Shown here piece by piece: positions 34,419 through 44,552 of a DNA stretch of 64,000 bases; position 1 is the stretch's first letter, and each line of letters opens with the position of its first letter. Location: NCBI GenBank assembly GCA_014529385.2, contig CM043951.1, positions 111,931,469 to 111,995,468 of the forward strand, in the 5' to 3' direction. Made by a program: the position numbers and the translations under genes. Below the pieces are notes generated by a model. That model was not told the DNA's origin. It ran no database searches and worked only from the letters and a program-made list of their open reading frames with translations. The DNA is from Adiantum capillus-veneris (taxonomy: Eukaryota; Streptophyta; Polypodiopsida; Polypodiales; Pteridaceae).

Positions 34419-35126
34419 CTATTGTGACTCAGTCTCCTCGTGTGAAATCATAGCTGTATCATGACTAGCATTACGACGTTCTTGACGTTGAGAGTATTCA
34501 ATTAAAGACATGCAGGCTTGGTCGAAATCAAGACCATCTTTATTAGAGAGAATAGTAACAATGTTATCATAAGAAGAGTCCTTCACCGTATCAAGGAGAA
34601 GTGTAATCAGTTGCTTTTGTGGAACAGGATCACCGGCAGTAGCAAGTTGATTAATAATAGATTTGGAAGATTCAATATGTCCCGTCATGGCAGTACCAAC
34701 TTCATATTGTAACTTGTTAAGAAACCCTCTCAAATAAAGTATTTTTGTGACAGATTTCTTCTGAAAGTTTGCAATAAGGTACTTCCATACGTCGTGGGAA
34801 GTAGGCAGTTCGTACATATCAAGCAAAAGGGAATCAGTAAGAGCAGAAAGAATATACCGACGAGCTCCTTTATCACGTCGTTGCCAATCCGTATAGGCAA
34901 CATTCCAATCTTCAAATTTAGGTCCTTCAGTGATAAGCACATTATCATTATCCATATCAACAGGCTGAGGCGGACAAACACGATTTCCAAGAACAACCTC
35001 GGAGAGTTCATCGCCTTCAAGAATTAACAACATCTTTGCTTTCCAGCCTGGAAAACCTTGACCTTGGAAAGGAGGAACAGAATGCTGGCCAGAAGGAAAG
35101 CCGTTGACGAGAATATTCATAGCCAT
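34419..35126 (-). CDS. copia GAG, copy 1
   Basis: ATG at 35124-35126 (MAMNILVNGFPSGQ), then GQGFPGWKAKMLLI, a DUF4219/UBN2-type capsid core and an end at HEETESQ followed by TAG at 34419-34421 and directly by the POL ATG in the same frame. The frame is also open upstream to 35531, but paralogues show that part is leader: the conserved protein begins at MAMN or MALN. Length about 235 codons. Expression of POL would need UAG readthrough or reinitiation at the abutting TAGATG. Confidence 0.75.
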   Translation of the reverse strand: MAMNILVNGFPSGQHSVPPFQGQGFPGWKAKMLLILEGDELSEVVLGNRVCPPQPVDMDNDNVLITEGPKFEDWNVAYTDWQRRDKGARRYILSALTDSLLLDMYELPTSHDVWKYLIANFQKKSVTKILYLRGFLNKLQYEVGTAMTGHIESSKSIINQLATAGDPVPQKQLITLLLDTVKDSSYDNIVTILSNKDGLDFDQACMSLIEYSQRQERRNASHDTAMISHEETESQ

Positions 35127-35896
35127 ATCTTGTTGCGAGAAGACGTATAAGATAAGATCGCAGAATTTGCACACCATATATGGTGAAGGTCGCAATTGAG
35201 AATGAGAGAGATATGAGGACTGCGTTCTATCAACGATAAACGTAAGAAGAATGCTCAAGGAACTTCCAAAGATGTGAGAGACGTCACCCAAAAAGGGCAG
35301 GGTAAAGGAGACGTTAATAATAAAAGAGTCCTCAAAATAGAGTGGCGTGAGACGCAAGATTGACGGCCACAATATGAATAGCAAAAAGCTAAATCTTCTC
35401 GAAAAAGTTAACGCCAAAATAAGAAAAACGATCGCGGACGCTTCACGAAGAAGTAGGACGAAGAAAGCTGCGTCAAGCTCAATTGCAGTAAAAATAGCAT
35501 AACTTTTTGCTGCGAACTCCGATTGACGCAAACCTAGAACTCAAATCGAAGAGCTCGAGGAGACGAACAAGTTTTGAATGAAAAGTGCCATTGAGCTATG
35601 CTCCATAGCGCTTTTCTCGTTTCTCCAAATTTTGAGCAGAACAACAAGAAAAATTGAGATGAAGTTCAGGGTGTCATCAACAAGAAAACGTAATCAACGA
35701 TTAGATTGATTAGCAATAAACGTCACACAAAACACTAATCATATTCTTCTTAACACAAAACAACCACAATTAACAAGAATCAATGCTCAAAAATAAAATT
35801 TATAGCAATTTTTGAATCTTACATGCAAATCGCATTCACATACTGTTTTGTCACCATGAATTGAATCGGCGCATGATCGTTACTGCTCTGATACCA
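35127..35896 (-). other. 5' leader and primer site of copia copy 1
   Basis: TGGTATCAGAGC (complement at 35885-35896) abuts the 5' LTR. A 770-bp leader follows. The open frame reading into GAG here is probably not translated. Confidence 0.8.
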
Positions 35897-36039
35897 TGTT
35901 GAGATGTAGTGAGAAAGAGAGAGAGACGAGACAAGAGACACACCATATACGCTCCCAAAGACTGATTCATATTGAGGACAAGATACAAATATATAGGTGA
36001 GACCAAGTTGAGTAGAGTGAGCCATATATAGCTCCAACA
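35897..36039 (-). repeat. shared LTR: 5' LTR of copy 1 and downstream LTR of copy 2
   Basis: A 143-bp LTR with a primer site on its downstream side. On its upstream side it is joined, without polypurine tract, to the integrase codons of copy 2 (FIDDFSRY). Confidence 0.92.
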
Positions 36040-37113
36040 ATACCTTGAGAAATCATCAATGAAAGTAATGAAGTAGCGATATTGTGATCTCGAAGAAGGT
36101 AGAGGTCCACATATATCAGTATGAACAAGATCCAATATGTCATGAGAATGAGTTGTATTTGAAAGCGGAAAGGGTTTACGATTGTGTTTCCCAAGAGCAC
36201 AAAATTCACAAATTCCCATATGGAGATGGGCTTTAAGATCCATGCCATGAACAAGATCACGACGTTGAAGATCAAGGAGTTTCGAGAAATCAGCATGAAC
36301 AAAATGGTGATGCCATACTTTGCAATCATGATCACCTAGAGCAGTGATAATATTTGCTACAGCATCGTTGAGAGAGAGTTCAAACAAATTATCATTTCCA
36401 GGAGCAGTGGCTATAGTCTGTCCATCTTTCTCAATTCGGCATTTGGTATGATCAAATCCAACAAACAGACCAAGATCAACAAGTCTAGCAACTGAAAGAA
36501 GATTACGTTGAAGATCTGGTACATGTAATACTCCTCGCAAAATTCGAGTGGAAGAAGATAAGGTACCAAGATATAAGTCTCCAATACCCTTTACTTGACA
36601 AGTAGTATCATCAACAAGATAAACAACACGTTGAACTGGCAGTGGATGATAGTTATGGAGCCACTTAGACTGATATGTCATATTTCCTGTAGCACCAGAA
36701 TCGACAATAAAAAGTGATCCATCTCGTACATGAAGATTTCTGTCTGGAGCAACTGAACATAGCACACATCTTGTTTCTGGTACAATGTTGTTTCGATATT
36801 CAGTAGCATATGCTCTATTTCGATCTGTGTCGAATCGACGCTTATAGCACATATGAGTGGGATGATCATATCGTCCACAATATTCACAAGAAGAAGAAGA
36901 AGAGTCTCTAGATAAACGTGGTTGTTTTGTGGTAATATTGTGTTCTTCATCATATTGACGTGCCGAACAATCATCTTCAGTATGGCCATTTCTGTTGCAG
37001 TAAGAACATTGCTTATTAGGAAATCTGAGACGAGAGAAAATATTACCGCGACGGCCACCTCTGCGGTTTCCTCGTTGAAATGAACGCCTTCGAGCATAAA
37101 AAGCACGTTCCAT
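36040..37113 (-). pseudogene. copia POL fragment, copy 2
   Basis: MERAFYARRRSFQ, two zinc knuckles, protease DSGATGN, HHCC region and the first integrase Asp (HTDICGP), ending at FIDDFSRY. The frame then runs into the LTR for about 60 meaningless codons. No stop occurs before the junction. Confidence 0.9.
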
Positions 37114-37821
37114 CTATTGTGACTTAGTCTCCTCTTGTGAAATCATAGCTGTATCGTGACCAGCATTCCGACGTTCTAGACGTTGAGAGTATTCAATTAA
37201 AGACATGCAAGCTTGGTCGAAATCAAGACCATCTTTACTAGAGAGAATAGTAACAATGTTATCATAAGAAGAGTCCTTCACCATATCAAGGAGAAGTGTA
37301 ATCAGTTGCTTTTGTGGAACAGGACCACCGGCAACAGCAAGTTGATTAATAATAGATTTGAAAGATTCAATATGTCCCGTCATGGCAGTACCAACTTCAT
37401 ATTGTAACTTGTTAAGAAACCCTCTCAAATAAAGTATTTTTGTAACAGATTTCTTCTGAAAGTTTGCAATAAGATACTGCGATACGTCGTGGGAAGTAGG
37501 CAGTTCATACATATCAAGCAAAAGGGAACCAGTAAGAGCAGAAAGAATATACCGACGAGCTGCTTTATCACGTCATTGCCAATCCGTATAGGCAACATTC
37601 CAATATTCAAATATAGGTCCTTCAGTGATAAGCACGTTAGCATTATCCGTATCAATAGGCTGAGGCAGACAAACACGATTTCCAAGAACAACATCGGAGA
37701 GTTCATCACCTTCAAGAATTAACAACATCTTTGCTTTCCAGCCTGGAAATCCTTGACCTTGGAAAGGAGGAACAGAACGCTGGCCAGAAGGAAAGCTGTT
37801 GATGAGAATATTCAAAGCCAT
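37114..37821 (-). pseudogene. copia GAG, copy 2
   Basis: MALNILINSFPSGQ at 37821. A TGA at 37573-37575 (DWQ-stop-RDKAA) replaces the CGA seen in copies 1 and 4. It ends with the same TAG-ATG junction to POL as copy 1. Confidence 0.88.
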
Positions 37822-38449
37822 ATCTTGTTGCGAGAATACGTATAAGATAAGATCGCAGAATCTGCACACCATATATGGTGAATTCCGCAATTGAGAATGA
37901 GAGAGATATGAGTATTGCGTTCTGTCAATGATAAACGTAAGAAGGATGCTCAAGGAACGTCCAAAGATGTGAGAGACGTCACCCAAAAAAGGCAGGGTAA
38001 AGGAGACGTTAATAATAAACGAGTCCTTAAAAATAGAGTGGCGTGAGACGCAAGATTGATGGCCACAATACGAATAGCAAAAAGATAAATCTTCTCGAAA
38101 AAGTTAACGCCAAAATAAGAAAAACGATTGCGGACGCTTCACAAAGAAGTAGGACGAAGAAAGCTGCGTCAAGCTCAATTGTAGTAAAAACAACATAACT
38201 TTCTGCTGCAAACTCCGATTGACGCAAACCTAGAACTCATATCGAAGAGCTCGAGGAGACGAACAAGTTTTGGATGAAAAGTGCCATTGTGCTACGCTCC
38301 ATTGCGCTTTTCCCATTTCTCCAAATTTTGAGCAGAATAGCAAGAAAAATTGAGATGAAGTTCAGGGTGTCATCAGCAAGAAAACGTAATCAATGATTAG
38401 CTTGATTAGAAATAAATGCCACATAAAACACTAATCATATTCTTCTTAA

Positions 38450-39790
38450 CACTAGGTTGGTAATGGGACACTTTTATGTCCTGGGACACTTTTATGTCCT
38501 GTTAAGTGACCATTTTCCTTGAATTATGTCAAGAGTTTCAAAATGGATCTTGAGGTGATATCTGTCTAGAAAGCTGTCTCATGAGCTGAAAAAAACTCCA
38601 CATTTTTTTGGAATATCAATTCCATCTTTAACCTTGTCCTTGCACAACATTTCACAACCTAAACTGTGTGAAAAAACGGGTCCTGTTTTTGGCTTTTTTC
38701 AACTTTTTGCAACTATACCACTATAGAATTCATGTTTGTGAGGTCTATAATGCTAGAGAACTATCTTTAGTAGTACTCAACATGTCCTGATGCTTCTAGG
38801 GAGAAATAAATGTTAAAGTTGTAAGTTATGACCAAATTACAAAAATTGTCAAATCCTATTTTTTAGCCAATTTTAGCTCTTCTATGATTTTTTTGGTGGC
38901 TTTCATGATATCCAAATACAGTTTTGATTTTCTATGTCGCATATTGTAACATAAAGCTAATATTCCTTGAGTTTTGGGACACCTAATACCCTATTTTGCA
39001 TAGTAGACAACGATGGTTGATTTTTTCAATTATAGAAGAAAATGAAACATTTTAGTATATCAAGTATAGCTTTTTCAATATTGTTAGTTTCTTGTGACAA
39101 CTACATGCATTTTGTAGGTAGTAACCATATCTAGTCATAAGGATCAAATTTGGCTAGATATTGAATAATTTTTCTATGGGATTCTACAACTCATAATGTT
39201 GAACCCAGTTTTTTCATGTTTGCTGTATTTAGTACTTCATCTTTGTCCCCCAGATTCCCCTTGGTAAGAGATGTATTATTCTTTTGACATGCTCCATGGC
39301 TCCTTATGAACCTAAAGGACAATAGGGAACTAAGAAAACATGCATATATTATTTGTATTGAGCGTGGCTATAGAAACTTTGATGATAGGTTTGCAGAATG
39401 GTAAAAATTCAACTTTTTTGTACCTATTTCTTTTGGCAAAACAAAAAATAGTGAGTGACAAGCAATCATATGTTCTAATCACCAACCCATTGCAGTTAAC
39501 TAGGGAATTTATCTCAAGTCCTACAAAAATCCCTAATCTTATTTTTATGCAACAAAACGTAAGAAATGACTGTTTTGATGAAAATGTACTGGTCCATCAA
39601 CTTTGGAGGCTTGGTGTGACCAAAAGATGAGAAATTTTACAAGTTTCTTATTTTTTCCATGTGTAGTAGGCCTTGAACTATAACATCATGAAAGGATTTT
39701 ACAAAATGAGGGGATCTACTATGGTTTTGGAGGTTTTTTTCAAAACCCTGAAAGAACACTTTTATGTCCTGTTAGGTTACCAACCTAGTG
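38450..39790. mobile_element. non-autonomous inverted-repeat DNA transposon (1341 bp)
   Basis: Perfect terminal inverted repeat CACTAGGTTGGTAA, flanked by TTAA on both sides (38446-38449; 39791-39794). The copia leader reads TTAACACAAAAC without it in copy 1, and the paralogous site near 59620 is empty. Because TTAA is itself palindromic, a TA duplication with a 15-bp TIR is also possible. Subterminal GGACACTTTTATGTCC occurs twice on the left, and a variant occurs in the same orientation on the right. There is no transposase; a 96-codon ORF (39340-39630) is unrecognised. Confidence 0.88.
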
Positions 39791-39936
39791 TTAACACAAA
39801 ACAACCACAGTTAGCAAGAATCAACGCTCAAAAATAAAATTTGTAGCAATTTTGAATCTTACATGCGAATCGTATACACATACTGTTGTGTCACCATGAA
39901 TTGAATCGGCGCGTGATCGTTACCGCTCTGATACCA

Positions 39937-40079
39937 TGTTGAGATGTAGAGAGAAAGAGAGAGAGACGAGACAAGAGACACACCATATACGCTCCCAAAG
40001 ACTGATTCATATTGAGGACAACATACAGATATATAGGTGAGACCAAGTTCAGTAGAGTGAGCCATATATAGCTCCAACA
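39937..40079 (-). repeat. 5' LTR of copia copy 2 (143 bp)
   Basis: Same ends as the other LTRs, with primer site complement at 39925-39936. Confidence 0.92.
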
Positions 40080-41044
40080 AGAACTAGCCTCTTAAGCACG
40101 GGTATTAAGCTCAAGGCTAGGCCATCCATAGAGTGAACACTCAAGCGAGAGAGAGCTCTCAAAAAGTGGATACTCAAAAATGGAGCCTCCTTGCATAAAG
40201 GCTTCCTTATAAAGACTTGCACCACAATCCCTTCTACTATGGGTTTAAGTTCGAGCCCTCTAACTCGCATATACATCTTTGGAACTCCCAATGAGCCCAG
40301 TACCTTACACAATGTGAGTAGGAAATATTATGCACATCCATAGCATATCTCCCGCTTGATGCATAATCGGTGTAGCCTATGTTAGCCGCTGCTAACAGAG
40401 GATGAGAGAGGAGGAAAGATATTAAAATGGTTCACTGTGCTGAAAGTAAGGGAGAGGTATGAGAGGGGGAGAGGAATACGGATAAGTGTGTTGTAAAGTG
40501 AGAGAGAGAAAGAAGGAGAGATAAAGCTAGTGTATTGAGAAACTAACCATGAATTTTTTTTTTTATGTATATATTTGTGTTGGAGGATACTTTTTAGTAG
40601 AAATAGAATCTATTTGAGAGTTTTGAAAAAAAGTGATTTTTTGGGTTAGGATAATGGACGTTTTGATGATGTTGCAGGGATGGAGAGAAGTAGTTGTATG
40701 TGGGTAAGAGGGAGGAGGGGACTGGGGGTAGGGAGGAGGGGGGAGGTAGTTGGAGATTTGGAGGGAGATTAAAAAAGAGCTTAAAAATGTATTTTCAAGC
40801 TGTTGTACAGAGAAAATGACCATGAAACTTTATTTTTATTATATATATATATGTTGCGGGATAGTTTTAGGTAGAAATGGGGTCTATTTGAGAGTTTTGA
40901 AAAAAGTGACTTTTTGGGCTAGGGTTATGCACGTTTTTTATGTCGCAAGGATGTGGATAGGGCAATACTTATTGTCATATCCCCACTCTCCCTTCTCATA
41001 TCTAAAAAGGTAGAGAGAGTGTAGCTATCTCCCTCCACTAGTCT
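40080..41044. other. unclassified repeat between the copia dimer and the CACTA element
   Basis: No coding signal. Contains two diverged direct copies of a ~100-bp block (TATTTGAGAGTTTTGAAAAA plus flanks at about 40580-40680 and 40860-40950). The whole segment is present again at 59908-60860 as part of the tandem duplication. Confidence 0.6.
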
Positions 41045-41172
41045 CACTACAAGAGGCTACTCATATTAGCGACGCTCACACAGCGACGCTCAAAAAAAAA
41101 AAATCTCGGCGTCGCTATGAGCGTCGCAAATTTACTTGTAAATTTGAGACGCTCATAGCGACGCCGGCTAGG
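41045..41172 (+). repeat. CACTA A terminal and subterminal repeats
   Basis: The TIR is followed by four copies of GCGACGC in both orientations, including GCGACGCTCA twice and TGAGCGTCGC, plus GGCGTCGCTATGAGCG and its inverted partner. They can form a stem around AAATTTACTTGTAAATTT and are likely transposase binding sites. Confidence 0.85.
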
Positions 41173-41204
41173 CTAAAAAAAATAACAGAGAGCGCCCAAA
41201 AACT

Positions 41205-41446
41205 CAGATCTCAGATCTGAGTTTTTCGGCGCCCTCAAGCAAGGAGCAAGTAACGCTCTCCCTCTCCCTCTCTCTCTCTCCCTCTCTCTCTTTCTTCTCC
41301 ACACACACACACACACACACACACACAAGGAGAGGAAGGAGAGCTAGGTATGCTCCTTCCCTCTCCTCACTCTCATGTTCCCTTCCCCTCTTTCTCTCTC
41401 CCTCTCTCTCTCTCTGTCTCTCACACACACACACACACATAGTGTT

Positions 41447-41498
<52 letters not shown>

Positions 41499-41730
41499 TA
41501 CAAACATAAACAAAAACGCATACACACATGCATAAACAAAGAGTGCACACACACATTGAGAGAGGAAAAGAGAGAGAGAGCATGCATAAACAAAAAACGC
41601 ACACATTGAGAGAGGAAAAGAGAGAGAGAACATGCATAAATAAAAAACGCACACATTGAGAGAGGAAAAGAGAGAGAAAACATGCATAAACAAAAAAACG
41701 CACACACATTGAGAGAGAAAGAGAGAGAAA
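41205..41730. repeat. compound (CT)n/(AC)n/(GA)n block with a ~50-bp minisatellite
   Basis: Simple repeats, then four to five units of GCATAAACAAAAAACGCACA followed by CATTGAGAGAGGAAAAG (41570-41720). The Ser-Leu and Cys-Val rich minus-strand ORFs are artefacts of this composition. Confidence 0.9.
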
Positions 41731-41784
41731 CTAATTTAACGTCGTAGGAAACTAATTAAAATTAAAAGACCTAAAGATCTAGCC

Positions 41785-41865
41785 GACGAGGAGTTGAACT
41801 CAAGACCTATTATTCAAGAGGGAAATGGCATAACCAATCTATCATACTTGGCATGGGTGATAGAA
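41785..41865 (-). repeat. tRNA-like (tRNA-derived) sequence
   Basis: On the minus strand the order is TGATAGATTGGTTATGCC (A-box-like, D-arm-like), an anticodon-arm-like stretch, then GGTCTTGAGTTCAACTCC (B-box/T-arm-like). Spacing resembles a degenerate tRNA, as in tRNA-derived SINE heads. A second copy is at about 61587-61667 because of the duplication. I could not fold a full cloverleaf, so this is tentative. Confidence 0.3.
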
Positions 41866-41920
41866 AGGTTATACCATTTATCTCTTTTTATTGGCACACA
41901 CATCCACACACGCGCACACA

Positions 41921-42770
41921 CACAAGAAGAAGAGAGTTATAACGTCGTACGAAACTATCCTAAAAGACGTTAAAGATTAGGTTAGATGTAGACTTACGTT
42001 AAATTAGATTTAGGTTTATTTAAGTTAAATTAGATTAGATTTAGGTTTATTTTTAGTTAGATTTACGTTTATTTACGCTAGATTTAGATTTACGTTATAT
42101 TAGATTAGATTTAGGTCTCCATAGACTGCGATGCCTACATGAAGCGGGTGAAGAAAGCCCTCAATGGAATATAGGGTATTGCTGCCTTCACTGATGGTGG
42201 GCTCCGTCGATCCAAAAGTACTGGTGAAATGTTTTCAGAAGATAGGGAAGAAGGTGGATCTTCAGGGCGGCAAGAGTCACTACATCCCCGACAATGACCA
42301 TCTAGACAACCTCTAGTCATTCAACAGCAACTTCAAAGTTAGTAACAAGAGCAAGAACGGTCCAAAGGGCCAATTGCTGTCGTCAGATGTGGATGGAGAT
42401 GAGGCAGCGTCACCGCCGGAAGTTAACTCTCACATCCTTAGTGATGAGAATGCCAACTCTTGCCGAGTTATGTGAAAAATTATGTGTTAAATCAGTTTTA
42501 AGGTTCTTATAATCCCTGTTAGTTTAGTTCTTTGTTTTTAATATAACATAATTTATGTTAGATTTAGATTTATGTTATATTATATTAGACTTAGGTTTAT
42601 TTAGGTTTACCCACACACACACACACACATAAGAAGAAGAGAGTTTTAACGTCGTAGGAAACTATCCGAAAAGACGTTAAAGATTAGGTTAGACGTAGAC
42701 TTACGTTAAATTAGATTTAGGTTTATTTTTAGTTAGATTTACGTTTATTTAGATTTACTCTTATTTACGT
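41921..42770 (+). repeat. direct repeats flanking the captured fragment
   Basis: A ~150-bp block starting AAGAAGAAGAGAGTT and containing GACGTTAAAGATTAGGTTAG and TTAGATTTAGGTTTATTTTT occurs at about 41921-42080 and again at about 42622-42750, on either side of the HIPP-like fragment. Confidence 0.8.
42125..42475 (+). pseudogene. captured fragment of a plant heavy-metal-associated (HMA/HIPP) gene
   Basis: After an AG at 42123-42124 the sequence encodes CDAYMKRVKKALNGI, TAG (42172-42174), GIAAF, then in a shifted frame MVGSVDPKVLVKCFQKIGKK and VDLQGGKSHYIPDNDHLDNL, TAG (42314-42316), SFNSNFKVSNKSKNG, ending at a TGA near 42475. The beta-alpha-beta core of the HMA domain and its VDP.(V/L)L...(I/K).GK.. 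end are clear. The usual CxxC metal site is now C-D-A-Y and the strand between the two halves is partly lost. HIPP proteins are plant metallochaperone-like proteins, so this is a transduplicated host gene piece inside the transposon. Confidence 0.7.
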
Positions 42771-43057
42771 TAGATCGATTCCACGCAAGAATTACTTACG
42801 GCTTAGGGTTTAGAGTTAGACGAACAGTGAAAATATCTACTGTGAAAAGATGTTAAGATGCTGTGAAGCTACAGCTAGAGAAGAGGCAAAGGGGTGTTGT
42901 CCACTACATGCAGTATCATGTAGACGTGGGTCTGTAGATTTCTTGTACCCACAAATATAGGTATTGACCAATAAAGACGAGATTATAACCCGATGGTTCT
43001 GATCTCCGTGTACCTCTAGACCGAGGTGTGCGGGGATTGGACATGACTAGAGAATGT

Positions 43058-43112
<55 letters not shown>

Positions 43113-43174
43113 GACGAAGAATGCCAATAGAATATTAAATTTGTTTTCCAAGTTATAAGATTTTTATCCTCATT
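42476..43174 (+). other. noncoding interior of CACTA A
   Basis: Second direct-repeat block, TTAGATTTA-rich sequence, and a (GA)n tract at 43061-43109. No gene recognised. Confidence 0.5.
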
Positions 43175-44551
43175 ATGAGTAGTGACGAGGATGTGGGACC
43201 GTCCAACCGAAACACCTATCTCTCAACGAGGGTCTTATGTCCTTGTAATCAATGCAAGCATGTTGTGTGACGGACAAGATGTGTTTCTTTGCAGCACGTT
43301 CACGAATTTGGCAAGTTCGATCCATCTATTATAGATCGAGTTGTTGCCAATTATAACTCGTCGGACTCTGACGCTGGCCAACAAGCAGCAATCTTGCAAC
43401 CCAATAGACGTGTTCGCAGGCACTTTGGTCAAGCAGCATATGTGAGGCCACAAGATGTAGCCTTTGATAGCTCGGGGGATGATCATGCAGAGCACATTCC
43501 CAACGAGGCAATGTTTGAGCCCGAGATTGATGAAATGATCGAGACGATCATGGATTCAGAAAGGCTTATCTATGATGATATGAAAAGTGAAGCCGATACG
43601 CCATTGTATAATGGAGCACGTATGTCTAGATTGAAAGCACTCCTGGTTCTTCTCAACATGCAGGCAAAGTTTGGATGGAGTGACACTAGCGTCACAGCGC
43701 TTTTCAGGTGATCTATTACAATTAGTTTACTTTAATAAAACTCTAAATGTATAATGATCTGATACATATTTACACGATTGTATCGTATTTTTATGTTGTG
43801 TAGATTGCTTAAAGAGCACATACTACCAACTGACAATGTGATGCCAGATTCTCGAGATGAAGCAAGAAAGATTTTGTGAAACTTGGCGATGGATTACAAT
43901 TCTATCCACGTTTATCCTAATGACTGCATTCTTTTCAGAGGGGAATACATAGACATGGAGAAGTGTCCGAAATGTGATTCCGAAAGATATCGAGTAGATC
44001 TCCACGGGACAAAAATTCCACAAAAGGTTTTGCGATATTTTCCTCTGCTTCCTCGCATCAAGCATTTCTTCGAATGTAAGTCCATGGCCGCCCTAGCATC
44101 ATGGCATGAGGAGAATAAATCTTCGGATGGTGTGCTACGAATTCCTGCAGATTGCGCAGCCTGGAAACATATAGATGGAACATGGTCGGATTTCCCAGGG
44201 AAGCTCGAAATTTGCGCTTAGACCTGGCTATGGATGGCGTAAATCCATTTGGTCAAAGATCAACATCGTACAGTGTATGGCCCGTTGTCATCGTCAACTA
44301 CAACATTCCCCCGTGGTTGACTACGAAGAAGGGGCACCTATGGCTAAGCTTGATTGTGCCAGGGCGATATAAAGTGGGGAATATGGATGTGTATCTTCGT
44401 CCACTATTGGAAGAGCTACAACAATTGTGGATTGGCATAGAGGTGGTGGATATGAGCCGACACACAGGACGACGGAATGCTTTGATCAGAGGCATTCTAA
44501 TGTGGACCATGCATGACTATCCCGGGCTAACAGAATGCTCAGGTGATCCCG
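43175..44551 (+). pseudogene. CACTA TNP2-type transposase, element A, N-terminal part
   Basis: Exon 1 (43175-43710) starts MSSDEDVGPSNRN and has the transposase-associated CPCNQCKH motif, a TGA at 43268-43270, HVHEFGKFDPSI, and GARMSRLKALLVLLNMQAKF. It ends at a gtgatc donor. Exon 2 (from AG near 43802) has a TGA at 43877-43879 (CGA in element B), CPKCDSERY, PLLPRIKHFF, a one-base deletion near 44197, then LDLAMDGVNPFGQ, PPWLTTKKGHLWLSLIVPG and RGILMWTMHDYPGLTECSG. These are the Transposase_21 (TNP2) family hallmarks. The gene is cut by the duplication junction at 44551. Confidence 0.88.
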
Positions 44552-44552
44552 G
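44551..44552. other. tandem duplication junction (CACTA transposase to copia POL)
   Basis: Left of the junction is the TNP2 codon run ending near CAGGTGATCCC. Right of it is sequence identical to copia copy 1 from 32060 onward (GACCATATAGTGCCTTATGG). Elsewhere the order copia dimer - flank - CACTA is the same on both sides. Confidence 0.9.

Larger units (their letters stand above)
30548..36039 (-). mobile_element. copia element, copy 1 (full length, 143-bp LTRs)
   Basis: 3' LTR 30548-30690, 5' LTR 35897-36039 (two differences between them), primer site adjoining the 5' LTR, polypurine tract adjoining the 3' LTR, GAG and POL between. Outer flanks (gtgca left, atacc right) do not form a target duplication, because the 5' LTR is shared with the neighbouring truncated copy 2. 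Confidence 0.92.
36040..40079 (-). mobile_element. copia element, copy 2 (POL truncated in integrase)
   Basis: 5' LTR 39937-40079, primer site, leader (split by a 1341-bp insert), GAG 37821-37114, POL from 37113 down to 36040 where the LTR of copy 1 begins. Everything after the first integrase motif is missing. The identical junction occurs in copy 4 (57214), so it predates the tandem duplication. Confidence 0.9.
41045..44551 (+). mobile_element. CACTA (En/Spm) element A, cut by the duplication junction
   Basis: 5' TIR CACTACAAGAGG at 41045, subterminal GCGACGCTCA/TGAGCGTCGC repeats, microsatellite-rich leader, a captured gene fragment, and TNP2-type transposase exons. The sequence switches to copia POL at 44551/44552, so the 3' part is absent. 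Confidence 0.9.

Noticed and set aside
35127..35531. N-terminal hydrophobic extension of copia GAG
   Set aside because: The frame is open but lies in the leader. Copies 2 and 4 carry indels there and the conserved protein starts at MAMN/MALN.
30548..36039. Copy 1 as a simple insertion into copy 2 POL
   Set aside because: The left flank of copy 1 is not copia sequence and the flanking pentamers (gtgca and atacc) do not match, so a plain nested insertion is not supported.
41204..41709. Membrane-protein-like Ser/Leu/Phe ORFs (also 60989-61511)
   Set aside because: Translation of CT and AC microsatellites and a ~50-bp minisatellite. No non-repetitive coding core.
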